A stretch of DNA of 64,000 nt from Calamus simplicifolius (Eukaryota; Streptophyta; Magnoliopsida; Arecales; Arecaceae), in the NCBI GenBank assembly GCA_900491605.1, contig UESW01004012.1:29920-93919 (forward strand), in the 5' to 3' direction. The translations under genes were made by a program, and so were the position numbers. Of this stretch, positions 42,548 through 53,101 are shown piece by piece (within the stretch, counting starts at the first letter, position 1; each line of letters starts with the position of its first letter). The notes beneath the pieces are model-generated. The model was not told the origin of the DNA and searched no databases. It saw only the letters and a list, made by a program, of their open reading frames with translations.

Positions 42548-44080
42548 TCCGAAGTGTAATTTCGGATATAGGGAGTAGAATTCTGGAGCAATCTTATTTA
42601 GGGGACGTGTCATTCGATCCTTTGTAGAGGAAGTATTTATCTCTATGTAGGTTAGAGAAAGGCCTGGGTGGCCCTCTTGCCGAAGTAAAATAAGGTGCTT
42701 TAGTTGCACTAGAGTGTCCGAGAAATTATCCGGCTGGGACGAAGCTTTAGTGCTGTATCACTCGGATTGACCGAGGCTGCAGAAATATATCACTCAGTCT
42801 TCGGCCGAGGCTTTTGATAATAAGAGATGCACTCCGGCTCTGGCCGGAGCTTTTGATAATAAGAGATGCACTCCGGCTCTGGCCGGGGCTTTTGAAGATC
42901 AATAAGAAATTCCCTCCGGCTTTAGCCGAGGGTTCCGACATGTCACTCGGTTTTGGCTGAGGTTTCTGTTAATAGGTGATGCCCTTCGGCTCTGGCCGAG
43001 GCTTTTGATAATAAGAGATGCACTCCGGCTCTGGCCGGGGCTTTTGATAATAAGAGATGCACTCCGGCTCTGGCCGGGGCTTTTGATAATAAGAGATGCA
43101 CTCCAGCTCTGGCCAGGGCTTTTTATGACATGCTTCTCATTGTAACTTTCAAGGAGAGTTATAAAAATTTCGCAGGCCTTTTAAAAACTAAACTTAATTC
43201 AATGAATAAAAATGGGTCTAGAAAGAGCGTACTTTTATGGATGAATTTATTACTCGGTTGTTGCCGAGCCTTCAGAAATATATCACTCGGTCTTTGGCCG
43301 ATGCTCTGGGAATTTATTACTCGGTTGTTGCCGAGCCTTTAGAAATATATTACTCGGTTATTGCCGAGCCTTCTCAAGATGCTACTCGGTTGTAACCGAG
43401 GCTTCTAAATAAATTACTCGGTGTTGTCGAGCCTTCAAAGATGCTACTTGGTTGTAACCGAGGCTTCTAAATAATAAATTACTCGGTGTTGCCGAGCCTT
43501 CAAATAATTACTCGGTGTTTCCGAGCCTTCAAAGATGCTACTCGGTTGTAACCGAGGCTTCCAAATAATAGTTGCTACTCGGTTGTAACCGAGGCTTCAA
43601 ATAATAAATTACTCGGTGTTGCCGAGCCTTCAAATAATTACTCGGTATTTCCGAGCCTTCAAGATTATATTTTACTTGGCGCTGCCAAGGTTCGGAGACC
43701 GCTCGGCCCAGCCGAGGATTATAAAGACTATATTTTACTTGGCGCTGCCAAGGTACAGAGATTTTGTTGCTCGGCCCAGCCGAGGTTCGGAGATTTTTAC
43801 TTGGCCCTGCCAAGGTTCGAAGAATTTGTTGCTCGGCCCAGCCGAGGTTCGGAGATTTTTACTTGGCCCTGCCAAGGTTCGAAGATTTTGTTGCTCGGCC
43901 CAGCCGAGGTTCGGAGATTTTTACTTGGCCCTGCCAAGGTTCGGAGAATTTGTTGTTCGGCCCAGCCGAGGTTCGGAGATTTTTACTTGGCCCTGCCAAG
44001 GTTCGGAGAATTTGTTGCTCGGCCCAGCCGAGGTTCAGAGATTTTTACTTGGCCCTTCAGAGATTTCCTGTGCAAATAGG
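42548..44080. repeat. Array of short hairpin repeats in the Gypsy derivative
   Basis: Three repeat types follow one another: a 39-bp unit with 'ccggctctggccggggc' (about 42810-43115), units of roughly 30-60 bp with 'ctcggtgttgccgag' or 'ctcggttgtaaccgag' (about 43240-43660), and a 62-bp unit with 'ctcggcccagccgagg' plus 'cttggccctgccaagg' (about 43670-44050; landmarks at 43831, 43893 and 43955). Each unit is centred on a small palindrome. It sits between integrase and 3' LTR, like the 98-bp array in the full-length element. Confidence 0.93.
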
Positions 44081-44249
44081 CAACTCCGTCATGCCGAGGA
44101 TTGGTGAGCAGCACCTGTTTCTTTTCGCAATCTTTGGCAACATAATGTGTGATGATTCATGTTGCAAATTACGAAAATACGTGCCGACAGGAAGGTATAA
44201 TAAGGCATATCAAAATGGACTTATAGAGGACATACCCTATTGATAATAC

Positions 44250-44640
44250 TTACAGAGATTGTCCGAGTTCCACGTCCGGGGGACAGACTTTTCGTTTAGA
44301 TCTTGCAGCTTGTAGGTTCCCGGTCCAATGATCTCCGCCACTTGGTAGGGGCCTTCCCAATTTGGTGCCAGTTTTCCTTTCTCCAGTGGTTTGGAGACAG
44401 ATGCTTTCCGGAGAACAAGGTCGCCGGGCGAGAAAGATCTCCCTTTGACTCTGGAGGCATGATAGCATCCGCGGATAGGGGGATCCTATCTCCACGGGGA
44501 TGACAGCTTCTACGCCGAAGGCCATCCGGAATGGGGTCTCGCCTGTGGGAACTCTCTGTGTGGTGCGGTAGATCCACTGGCCGAGGTTGAAGCTGGACGT
44601 TGGACTTCTGTGAAGCATGGAGTCAAGAACTCCTTGTCTT
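44250..44640 (-). pseudogene. Gypsy integrase C-terminal fragment
   Basis: Reads WIYRTTQRVPTGETPFRMAF then GVEAVIPVEIG, matching the tail of plant Gypsy integrases. The frame is then lost (44296-44577 continues in another frame). KLAPNWEGP-type text is present only in decayed form near 44330-44390. Confidence 0.85.
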
Positions 44641-44671
44641 GGCTTTATGACGCCATCCTTCCTCACGCAAA

Positions 44672-44812
44672 AGGTGCCTAGGGGGCAATGCGGCAGCCAT
44701 AAATGCCTTAATGATGAAAGGCGATAAGGTATTAAATGCAGGTAGATGCACATGGCCTTTATGAGGCCATAAATGCCTTGGTGCGCATAGCGTGGCTATG
44801 GAAGCCGATCTG
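44672..44812. repeat. LTR-like segment inside the Gypsy derivative
   Basis: 'ggcagccataaatgccttaa', 'ggcctttatgagg' and 'cataaatgccttg' with 'gcatagcgtgg' follow the same order and orientation as LTR positions 41770-41905. It lies exactly between the gag start and the integrase fragment, at the internal deletion. Confidence 0.8.
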
Positions 44813-45266
44813 TTGTGCCAAGGCAGGGAGAAGGTGGAGACGGCGTCGAGTCATGGTGAGAGGACACCGGAGAGATGAATCGGGCCCGTTGAGATCTGGG
44901 GAGATCCTTATCGCAGCCCCCTTGCGGGACTAGTCTGGCCTCCTTAGGTCGACATGGGGGGTCCGCAACTCCATGCAGACCAGAAGAAGAAGTGGCTAGA
45001 AAAAGAGGAGCTGCGGCCTCTTCTAGGAGGCATGGAGTAGGGGTAGCTATAACTGGATGGGGAGCTGTATGGCGCTCCTGAACTAGACGGGTCAGGGCCT
45101 GGACCTGCTGGACCAGTGTGGCGAACGGGTCCTGGGTCACTGGGACAGCTGGTGGCGACGGAGTCTCAACTGGTGGCGGCGGCAGTGCCACAATACTCAT
45201 CGGATCGGGTCTCTGGGAGGCGATCCGGTCCTGGGCTTCAGAAGTTGCCCTTCTCCGATTAGCCAT
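44796..45266 (-). pseudogene. Gypsy gag N-terminal fragment
   Basis: Starts MANRRRATSEAQDRIASQRP at 45266, continues with Pro-rich text and TQDPFATLVQQVQALTRLVQ, typical of the N-terminus of Tat-type gag. It then runs into unrelated sequence at the deletion. No capsid core remains. Confidence 0.75.
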
Positions 45267-45350
45267 TGGAGAGGTTCTCTTTCAGATCGAGATCCTTGTC
45301 TCCTTTTTTCAAGTTTAACGGGACTTGAGGCCCTTCCTCTAGCGCCAATC

Positions 45351-46783
45351 TGTTGCCGCTGAAATCTGTCCTCCGGCTCGGGCGCGATCGGGCTGCAGCG
45401 TGGGCTCCCTCCTAGGCGGACTTGCAAGACAGTCCTCACGCAAGAGGCGTTGGGGGTGGCTCTCTGCGGAAGACCCTTCGACGCCCAAGTCAGTGGAGAC
45501 CAGCAATCAACAAATATGGGGAGAAGGATCCCCCAGGAAGAGTTCCTTCGAGCTCTCGTGGGAGCTTTCATGGCGGAGTGTGAGAACTGCGAATGAAAAA
45601 TGGGCGTAGAATAGTCGTACCTGAGAGGCTTGAGGGTGGTAGTATTTATAGGCGGTCACTTGACTTTTTGGACATGCTCTGGATGAGGTCTGAAAGTTGT
45701 TGGGATTCGAAATGGATTCGAATCAGGTTGTTACAGGGCCGGTAGGATCCGTATATGGTTAGTTAGAGGATCGACGGCTGGGAGGCGGGGAGAGCTGGTC
45801 GATGGCTCGAGACTCAATGGCTGCGTGGTCCCTAGGCCACTATTGTAGGTCCTAGGCCATGTCTTGGCATGATTCCTTTTTGGAATCTTATTCTGTTACA
45901 GTGAATTTGAACTCTCCCGTGCCAGATTCCGCAGAGGTGTTGTGGTTCAGTCATCATGGCTGGCGGAGGCTCGGCGGAGGTGCCGAGGCATAAAGGGCGA
46001 ACATGGCAACCATAAATGCTTTAATGCAGGGAAGAAAATAAAGCATTGAATGCCTTAAAGCAGGTGGATATATGTCGCTTTTATGAGGTTATAAATGCGA
46101 CATAGCGTGGTTGCGGAGGCCGAACTATATTTGCCGAGGCATGTTGGCCGAACTATATTTGCCGAACTATATTTGCTGAGGCATGTTGGCCGAACTATAT
46201 TTGCCGAGGCATGTTGGCCGAGCTATGCTGGCTGAGCTATGCTGAAGCTGGCTGATGCTGAGGCTGGCCGAGCTATGCTGGCCGAGCTATGTTGGCTGAG
46301 CTATGCTGAAGCTGGCTGAGGCTGGCCGAGCTATGCTAGCCGAGCTATGTTGGCCGAGCTATGCTGGCCGAGGCTGGCCGAGCTATGATGGCCGAGCTAT
46401 GTTGGCCGAGGCTGGCCGAGCTATGATGGCCGAGCTATGTTGGCCGAAGTATATTTGCCGAACTATATTTTTCGAGGCATGTTGGCCGAAGTATGCTTTC
46501 TCCTCTCTTTTTATTCCATTAAATGCTGGCTAAGTCATTATGACCGTTTCTGCACCATTAAATGCTCCAGCCTATTGATTTGACTACCAGATATTAATGA
46601 GGGGGCCCTTGGGAGAACCCACGCACTTTTATCCCTCTTGTTCTCTTTCTTCATTATGAGGAGACTCTTGTTGCTAGAATATCGTGCTAGCCGGCCAGCT
46701 GGCAAGTAGGGCATTTGGACTGGGCGCGACTCCATCGCCGATGTGAGTGGTCAATAATGCAATAACGATTTTACCCCTCATCA
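45351..46783 (-). repeat. 5' LTR of the deleted Gypsy derivative
   Basis: 1433 bp, closely similar to the sister LTR over its full length, with the 'ggccgagctatg' minisatellite at about 46110-46450. Confidence 0.93.
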
Positions 46784-46788
46784 CTAAA

Positions 46789-48528
46789 GAACCATCGTTT
46801 TCATTATTTTCCTAATAATGCATTTGTGATCCATCAATCAAGACAGAATTTTGTTCTTCTAGATTATCTCATATCATTTTTTTTAATTTCTCCGACAACG
46901 GATTCTTCAGAAAATCAATCACTTAGCATCCATAACAATTTTGATAGCATTTATTTGACCTTTCATATTATCATACACGTATTTTAACAATGATTTGACT
47001 TAGCACAATGCATTGTAGGATTTGATGCCAATATCTTTTTTGATATATTACAGTATTTTATTTTTCGACTAGAATTTGATGCGATGCATTAGTCATAAGA
47101 ACTTAACTTTTTTAGGATAAAATATAATCTTTCTCTCTCCCTCTCTCTTTTTGTTATAAAATCTCTAGCTATATTTACTGCCTTGTAAGTGATGCAGGAT
47201 AAAAATGTTCTCACAAAAATTGGCTGACATAGATAGTTAGTGAGGCCCGCCTATGGGTTAGCAACCCTTGCAAGCCAAATAACACTTCGCTGAGCTACTA
47301 TTTCGACATCTCCAAACCTCGGCAGCTTGATCTCTACACCAAACATTCCAGCTATTAGATCACTCAGAATCACGAGTATATCAGAACTCCTTCCCAAAGT
47401 GATTCTTTCTAAACAGAAACAGGGGCCAGATATGACACCCCCCTCCATGATCAACGGGATCTTGTATCCCCTGATAAGGTATAAATTTATCAGCCTTATC
47501 AGCCATCAACTTCCACAACTGCATCCAAGGAATCAAGTAATAACTTACCATCTCGACAGCGTATAAATATCATGTTCCAAGACCTCCTAGGTAAGCTCTC
47601 AAGTATTACGAAACCATAACATATGCCATTGTTCTCCAGAGATCTTCACTGGGACGTCCTTCTTTAACAACCTTCTTCACTCTATATGTTGCCAAGGGTT
47701 TCCACTAACTTGGGGATTGGAAGGCCTTCCGCAGGAGCCACCCACCTTAATCCCTACACGATGACTATTTTGCAGGTCTGCAATGATGGAAGGATGCCAC
47801 CCAAATCTCAACGCGCGCTACCTCCTTGACCCCAGGCCGGAGAACAAAAATCTGCAATAATAGATTGGCGCTAAAGGAAGGGCCTTAAGTCTCCATAACT
47901 TAAAAAATCTTAGGAGATAAGGTTTAGTAGAGGGGGACATCATTCAAGATGGTGAATTGAAAAAGGGTAGCCATAGATGCCCCTAATCAAGCCACTTCTC
48001 AAAAGCCCGACTAGTCGCATAACACAATGTCCCCACAGCCGTCCCAGTCCGTTGGTTTGCCGCCACCTGCGGCACTTGTCATACATGACCAGTTTAGCCT
48101 ATTGGTCTAGCAAGTCCAGACTTTGATACAGTTGGTACAGGGACTTCAGAACACTAGTCCTTCACTTCAGAACACTAGTCCTTCAAAGGTACCAAACCCC
48201 CAACCTCCTACAGCGTTTCAGCTGCAACAGCATCTAGCTATGACAGCCGCACTGGTTCAGCCTACAATGCTCTAATCTTTTAGCAATCAAATCTGATCGT
48301 ACTTCAGTCGATCTAGAGTGTATAAAGATATGTCCAGAATCTATGAAGCCATACATATTGAGCAGTTTTGATTTTTATGTCCTCTCATCTATGTCATACA
48401 ATCAATCAGTATACACTCATCTAGCAAGAACTTAGATGCTGCTTGGTTTTTGTTTGATGAAAACCGACCCTTGTCAGCAGAACCGTCGGACCTCACTGGC
48501 TTGGCATTCAAAGATGAACTTTTTATGA
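46789..48528. other. Decayed intergenic sequence with a possible gag remnant
   Basis: No intact gene. At 48027-48275 the + strand reads SQSVGLPPPAALVIHDQF and, after a stop, QVQTLIQLVQGLQNTSPS, which resembles the N-terminus of a Gypsy gag. A 21-base stretch there is directly repeated (about 48144-48186). The frames at 47251-47566 are not recognised. Confidence 0.4.
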
Positions 48529-48818
48529 ACAGCCTACTGGGTCGTTCTATTTGGCCCGCATTTTTAACTTAGCAGCCCCCGCGCCACTTAAAAAAATGCC
48601 ATATTTGCCCTTAAAATTTTTGGACCAAAATAACCCTCCTTATTCAATAGCCCCTCCTCCCTTCCCGTTGGTTTTTTTTTTTTTTTTTCAGTTCATGCAT
48701 ACCCCTCCCACCCCCACCCCCCTTGCCAGCCCCTTCCCATTGTCTTTTTTTTTTTCGATTCATGCGTTGTTGCCAGCCCCTTCCCCTTCCCCATCGTTTT
48801 TTTTTAAATTCATGCATT

Positions 48819-49043
48819 GTTCGGCCCTGTGTGGCCGAACATGTAAATTCTGTTCGACCACACAGGGCCGAACAACCTCAACATGTTCGGCCCTGGTTGG
48901 CCGAACAGTTTTCTTCTGTTCAGCCACAAGGGGCCAAACAGAAGAAAACTGTTCTATTCGGCCCAAAAGAGCCGAATAGAATTCCTGCTATTCAGCCTAG
49001 CAGGCCGAACAGAGACTCTCTGTTCGGCCAACCAGGGCCGAAC
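48819..49043. repeat. Array of seven 22-bp palindromes with 11-bp spacers
   Basis: Units at 48819-48840, 48852-48873, 48885-48906, 48918-48939, 48956-48977, 48989-49010 and 49022-49043. Each is an imperfect palindrome of the type GTTCGGCCCTGNNTGGCCGAAC. Spacing is exactly 33 bp except for a 5-bp shift between units 4 and 5. Spacers 3 and 4 (agttttcttct and agaagaaaact) are exact reverse complements, so unit 4 sits in a 44-bp inverted repeat. A + frame reads an 11-residue repeat (CSALVGRTVFF type). Confidence 0.93.
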
Positions 49044-49079
49044 AGAGAACAGAGGCTTAAAAATAAAAAGAAAAATGAA

Positions 49080-49430
49080 AGACGAAGGGGGAGATGTGGC
49101 GGAGAGAGGGCGGAGCCGTCGGACACGTACGAACGCCGGAAGGGAGTGATCTTGGCTAAAAAAAAAAAACAACTTGAAGGAGGCAGATCGAGTGAGGAAA
49201 GGAGGAAGAGGAAGGGAGGGAAGGAGGGAGGGAGAGGAAGGGAGGGAAGGAGGGAGAGCTTACCTTACGTGCCGAAGAGGATGCTCCATTACCGAGGAAG
49301 CTGCCGCCGGGGAGCACGAGATGAGCGCAAGCAAGGGGCGGGAGGGAGAAGGATCGGACGGGGGATGGGGGGGCCAAATAGCAATTTAGGAAGGGGGACA
49401 GAGGGAGAAGGGGTAGTTTAGGAATTTTAA
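49080..49430. other. Purine-rich stretch inside the Mutator-like element
   Basis: GA-rich, GC-biased sequence open in several frames, including an Arg/Gly/Glu-rich + frame. 'ggaagggagggaaggagggag' type repeats lie at 49200-49258. It may be a captured host fragment, such as a 5' UTR and first exon, but I do not recognise a protein. Confidence 0.45.
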
Positions 49431-49543
49431 AAAATTAGAGGGGCTACTGAGTAAAATAGGAGGGCTCTTAAGTAAAAAAAATATAAAATAGAGGGGCTCC
49501 TCAGCAAAATAGGCGGTCCAAATAGGATTACCCACAGCCTGCT

Positions 49544-49617
49544 GCCTCTTTTAGTGACCCAAAAACTAAGCAGTTAACACAAAATAAAATGAACAAATTT
49601 ATTAAAGAATATTAAAG

Positions 49618-49651
<34 letters not shown>

Positions 49652-49709
49652 TTAGGAGAAAAAATTCAGAAACAAAACCATTTTAAAGAAGGGAAAAGTC
49701 ATTAAGATT

Positions 49710-49750
<41 letters not shown>

Positions 49751-50085
49751 TTTTAAGAATGAGGTCAGTTAATTCGAATTAATTCTACCTCATATGAAAC
49801 AAAGCAGACAAAATCCACAACACCATAATTTCCAAATAGATCCTTTCTAAAAGCGACAAAAAAACACCGAAATGCAACCCCCGTCCCCCCTCCTTCCCAC
49901 AAAAAAAAAAAAAAAGGGCTTACACCCTCGCTTTCCCTTAAAAGAACAAAAATACAACAAGATGTCAGAAAATTATAAAAACCATCAATCGAGACTCAAG
50001 AACAAATCCAAAACAGCATACCCCACCCATAAAATCCCTCGAATGGAATCAAGGCAAAAGAAAGATTGGAGCTTTGCATTCATAC
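49544..50085. other. AT-rich sequence with TA and long T microsatellites
   Basis: TA run at about 49619-49641 and a T run of about 37 bases near 49710-49747. No exon continuing the reading frame of 50086-50177 is visible. Confidence 0.6.
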
Positions 50086-50177
50086 CTGCAACCGCACTTG
50101 GCCAGATGGTACGCTATGCCTTTTGAGACCTCATCTCCATTGGAGGTCACCAAAATCCTCTTCCCAGAACCCTCCAT
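50086..50177 (-). pseudogene. Orphan first exon, short-chain dehydrogenase-like N-terminus
   Basis: From an ATG at 50177: MEGSGKRILVTSNGDEVSKG then IAYHLAKCGC, 30 codons plus two bases, followed by a good donor GTATGA (minus strand, 50085 down). The beta strand, TSNGDEVSKGIA turn and helix look like the nucleotide-binding start of a plant Rossmann-fold SDR-like protein. The next exons are not visible down to 46789; the Mutator-like element and repeats lie there. It could be a relict or a gene with a very long intron. Confidence 0.4.
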
Positions 50178-50459
50178 CGCTCCAATCTACCAAACCCACT
50201 CCAAAATCAAAACTAACCCATCAAACCCCAAAAAGAAGAAGCTCAAAACTTCAAACAAAACAGAACTGAAACATAAGAACGAATTCGAATCATAAACGAA
50301 CTGAAATGAAGAAGCAATAGAAGAAAAAGAAGCAGAAGATCACTCTTTGCATGGAAAGGAGACATCTTTTTCTCCACTGAGAATCGAAAGCACGTAGACG
50401 CTGCCTTCAGTCCGTGGGATCGCGTCACCCTCGCACCTCGCTGTCGGGCTGGTCCATCG

Positions 50460-50625
50460 TATGCATATATAGAGAGAGGGGACCGAGCCCATAGCATTGT
50501 CGTCATGATCCCCTAGCAGCAGGGCGGCGAAGACCCAGATATGGTTGGCGGTGAGGGAAAGGAGGACGAAGACGTTGGTGGAGCCGACGAGGCGGAGGGA
50601 GAGGCCGTGGGGGAGGTCGAGGTTG
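50460..50625 (-). pseudogene. GC-rich coding-like block left of the LARD insertion
   Basis: Minus frame with LNLDLPHGLSLRLVGSTNVF and VLLSLTANHIWVFAALLLGD. It directly abuts the target duplication AGGGC of the large element. On the far side of the element (59041 up) the minus frame reads FALARLNFRCDLAQPA, in the same phase. So the block was probably continuous before insertion. I do not recognise this part as a family. Confidence 0.5.
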
Positions 50626-50630
50626 AGGGC

Positions 50631-53101
50631 TGTCATGCCCCAACCTAATATCGGGCTAGGGTGACAATCCGTCGCGTGCTGGGCACGCAAGGCATCATCA
50701 TATTTTTCAACATAAAGCACTATTATAAATAAAAACCAAGTCAAATACATTAATAAAAGTTTTGGGCTAACACTCTTACACACCACAACAATAAAGTCTG
50801 GGCATCAAGCCCTACACATATGTAATATTGGGGCTACAACAAAATAATGGTCTTGTTTTATTTAATAGAAGATCCATCACCCCACCAATCCATCTTCAAC
50901 CTCGTGGCTCTGATAAAAACATTGTAAGAATTTTGTGAGCTTACACTCAGTAAGTAAACCACGTTATAAAGTCAAATCATAGCATAACAGTCAATAAGCA
51001 CATAATAATTTGCATGCTTAAACACTCCATAAATACTCAAACATGCAATGTAAGTAAACCCACTGTTTATACTCTCAATGGTAACTGTAAATGTAATCCA
51101 CGGTCCTGCAATATCTCAATAGTGTACCAACCAGCATCCCCTTAAAGCATCCCCCTACTGAAAGGTCAAGATACCAGGGTCACGCCAATAATGTACCAAC
51201 AAGCATTCCCTTAAAGCACCCCCCCTACTGAAAGGTCGAGATACCAGGGTCACGCCAATAATGTACCAACAGGCATTCCCTTAAAGCATCCCCCCTACTG
51301 AAAGGGTCAAGATACCAGGGTCACGCCAATAATGTACCAACAGGCATTCCCTTAAAGCATCCCCCCTACTGAAAGGGTCAAGATACCAGGGTCAATAATG
51401 TACCAACAGGCATTCCCTTAAAGCATCCCCCCTACTGAAAGGGTCAAGATACCAGGGTCACGCCAATATCAAAATCTACCAGAACACATACTCTATATGT
51501 GCGATGCCACATCTAACCAAGCAGAACACGTCCTCTAGACGTGTGTGTGGTATGACATGATAAAGGAGAACCGCGGCGACACATAACAGTACCTCACATT
51601 ACATGCACTCATCATATCAATGACAACTCAATATTGCATAAACAGTGGATTATACCTACTGAACAATTGCATGTAATATATCACATCAATATCATAATAA
51701 CTGCATCTCTCATGCATAATAACTGCATCTCTCATGCATAGCATCCACACATGAAATCATAGCACATAAACAGCCATGTATTCATAATATTCATCTACTT
51801 ACAAATTTAGCCAATAACAATTCTTCATGTCACAATTCACAATTTAAACATTCATATAATGAATTATTTATTAAATACTGATAACTGGCTTACTTACCTC
51901 AGTACGCAATCCAACAGGTATAAATCAGCTATTCGGATGTCTGAGCACCTACAGGATCATTACACAATTAATTTATTAGAATACGAATGTTAAAATGACC
52001 CTTAGGATTTCTACCCAAACTATTTCACGGGCCCTACTTTGGGCTCGAATATCTCCCACTATACAAACCCAAATGGGGAAGTAAAAATACCCCAAGAAAC
52101 TAGAATTCACCAAGATTCTAGCCATATAATTATTTTTCTAATCCCGACCCGTTACAGGGCCCAAAATCCAGCCCAAACTCCTACTGCTGCACGACCCAAA
52201 AGGCCAGAACCGGCCGGCCCAGCCGGCCCGGTTCAGCCTTAAACCACCCGATCCCCTGTTTCACCGAATAGGGGATGGGAACGTGGCCGGCGGCCGGGGC
52301 CGCCGCCGGCCAAATTGAGGGCGGCCCGCCGCCGGTGGCCGGGCCAGAGCCGGCCGCTGCCGCGGCCGGCCGCCAAACCTTCTCTCCCTCCCTCAATTTC
52401 TCTTCTCCCAAACTCCTCTGCGCGGCACGGAACTGTGCCGCGGCACGGCCGGCCACCATGGCCGGCCGGACCTCCACCGGACGCACGCCCGGCGCCGGTG
52501 GAGGCGACAGGCCAAAGCTCGGGCCCGGCGAGGCGGCGAGCACGCCGCCGGGCCCGAACCAACGGTTCGGCTTCCGCCACCGCGCGAGAGGAGGGCCAAT
52601 TGGCCCTCTCTCTCTCTCTCTCCACCACCACCCCGCCGGACGCCTCCCCGGCGCCGACGGGGTCGCCGGCCAAGTATCAGGCCCGGCGCGGCGGCGAGCA
52701 CGCCGCCGGGCCTGAACCAAGGGGGACGACCGGTCTCGCGATTTCTCTCTCTCTGCCGCTGTCTCTCTCTCTCTGACTCTCTCTCTCTCCTGTCTCTTTC
52801 TCTCTCACGCTTGCTCTCTCTCTCTCTATCTCTTTCTCTCTCTTACGCTCTCTCCCTCTCTCTCTCTCTCTAGAAGCCAGGGAATTTACCTGATGAAGGA
52901 AGTGCCAGGATGATGGAGGGAGTCCCCCTCCATTATATAAATAATCCCCCAGTGCAACGCTTTGGTCAGGTAAGGAGATCGGGCATTCAATCGTCATGTC
53001 AAAAGTCTAAACGTCAAGAAGGTTTTCCCCGGGATGCCAGGTATCCCCAGAAGTAATTACTAAGAGTTACGTTCCCCCATGATAATTTATGGGGGGTTAC
53101 A
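50631..53101 (-). repeat. 3' LTR of the LARD
   Basis: 2471 bp. Includes five ~68-bp tandem repeats ('aatgtaccaacaggcattcc', 'ctactgaaagggtcaagata') at about 51120-51475, a very GC-rich 'gccggccg' block (52190-52720) and a CT microsatellite (52740-52875). Long frames here are compositional and not genes. Confidence 0.94.

Larger units (their letters stand above)
41132..46788 (-). mobile_element. Internally deleted Gypsy derivative (Tat-like), TSD CTAAA
   Basis: The element spans 41137-46783 with CTAAA at 41132-41136 and 46784-46788. LTRs: 41137-42528 (3', 1392 bp) and 45351-46783 (5', 1433 bp), beginning 'tgttgccgctgaaatc' and ending 'acccctcatca'. Next to the 5' LTR the minus strand reads GGCGCTAGAGGAAGGGCC, similar to the primer-site region of the first Gypsy element. 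A polypurine tract (complement of 'catgccccccactccctag', 42529-42547) abuts the 3' LTR. Inside, only a gag start (44796-45266) and an integrase C-terminus (44250-44640) remain; protease, RT and RNase H are gone. It is non-autonomous. Confidence 0.94.
48529..49543. mobile_element. Mutator-like non-autonomous element, ~10-bp TSD
   Basis: The element spans 48539-49533. Termini: left 'gggtcgttctatttggcccg'; the right end read on the other strand is 'gggtaatcctatttggaccg', 15 of 20 matching, with weaker similarity further in. Target duplication ACAGCCTACT (48529-48538) and ACAGCCTGCT (49534-49543), 9 of 10. Subterminal 'ggggctactgagtaaaatag'-type repeats occur three times at 49440-49515. Inside are a T-rich part, a palindrome array (48819-49043) and a purine-rich GC-biased stretch (49080-49420). 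TSD length fits Mutator-like elements. No transposase. Confidence 0.75.

Noticed and set aside
43538..44243. Repeated 'GPAEVRRFLLGPAKVRR'-type ORFs
   Set aside because: Translations of the 62-bp hairpin repeat; similar peptides appear in several frames.
48819..49043. CRISPR array
   Set aside because: The repeat-spacer look is superficial: this is plant nuclear DNA, spacers are only 11 bp, two are mutual reverse complements, and there are no cas genes.
52181..52776. Ala/Gly/Pro/Arg-rich ORFs on both strands
   Set aside because: They lie inside the LARD LTR in a GC-rich block duplicated at 58200-58830, with frames not conserved between the two LTRs.
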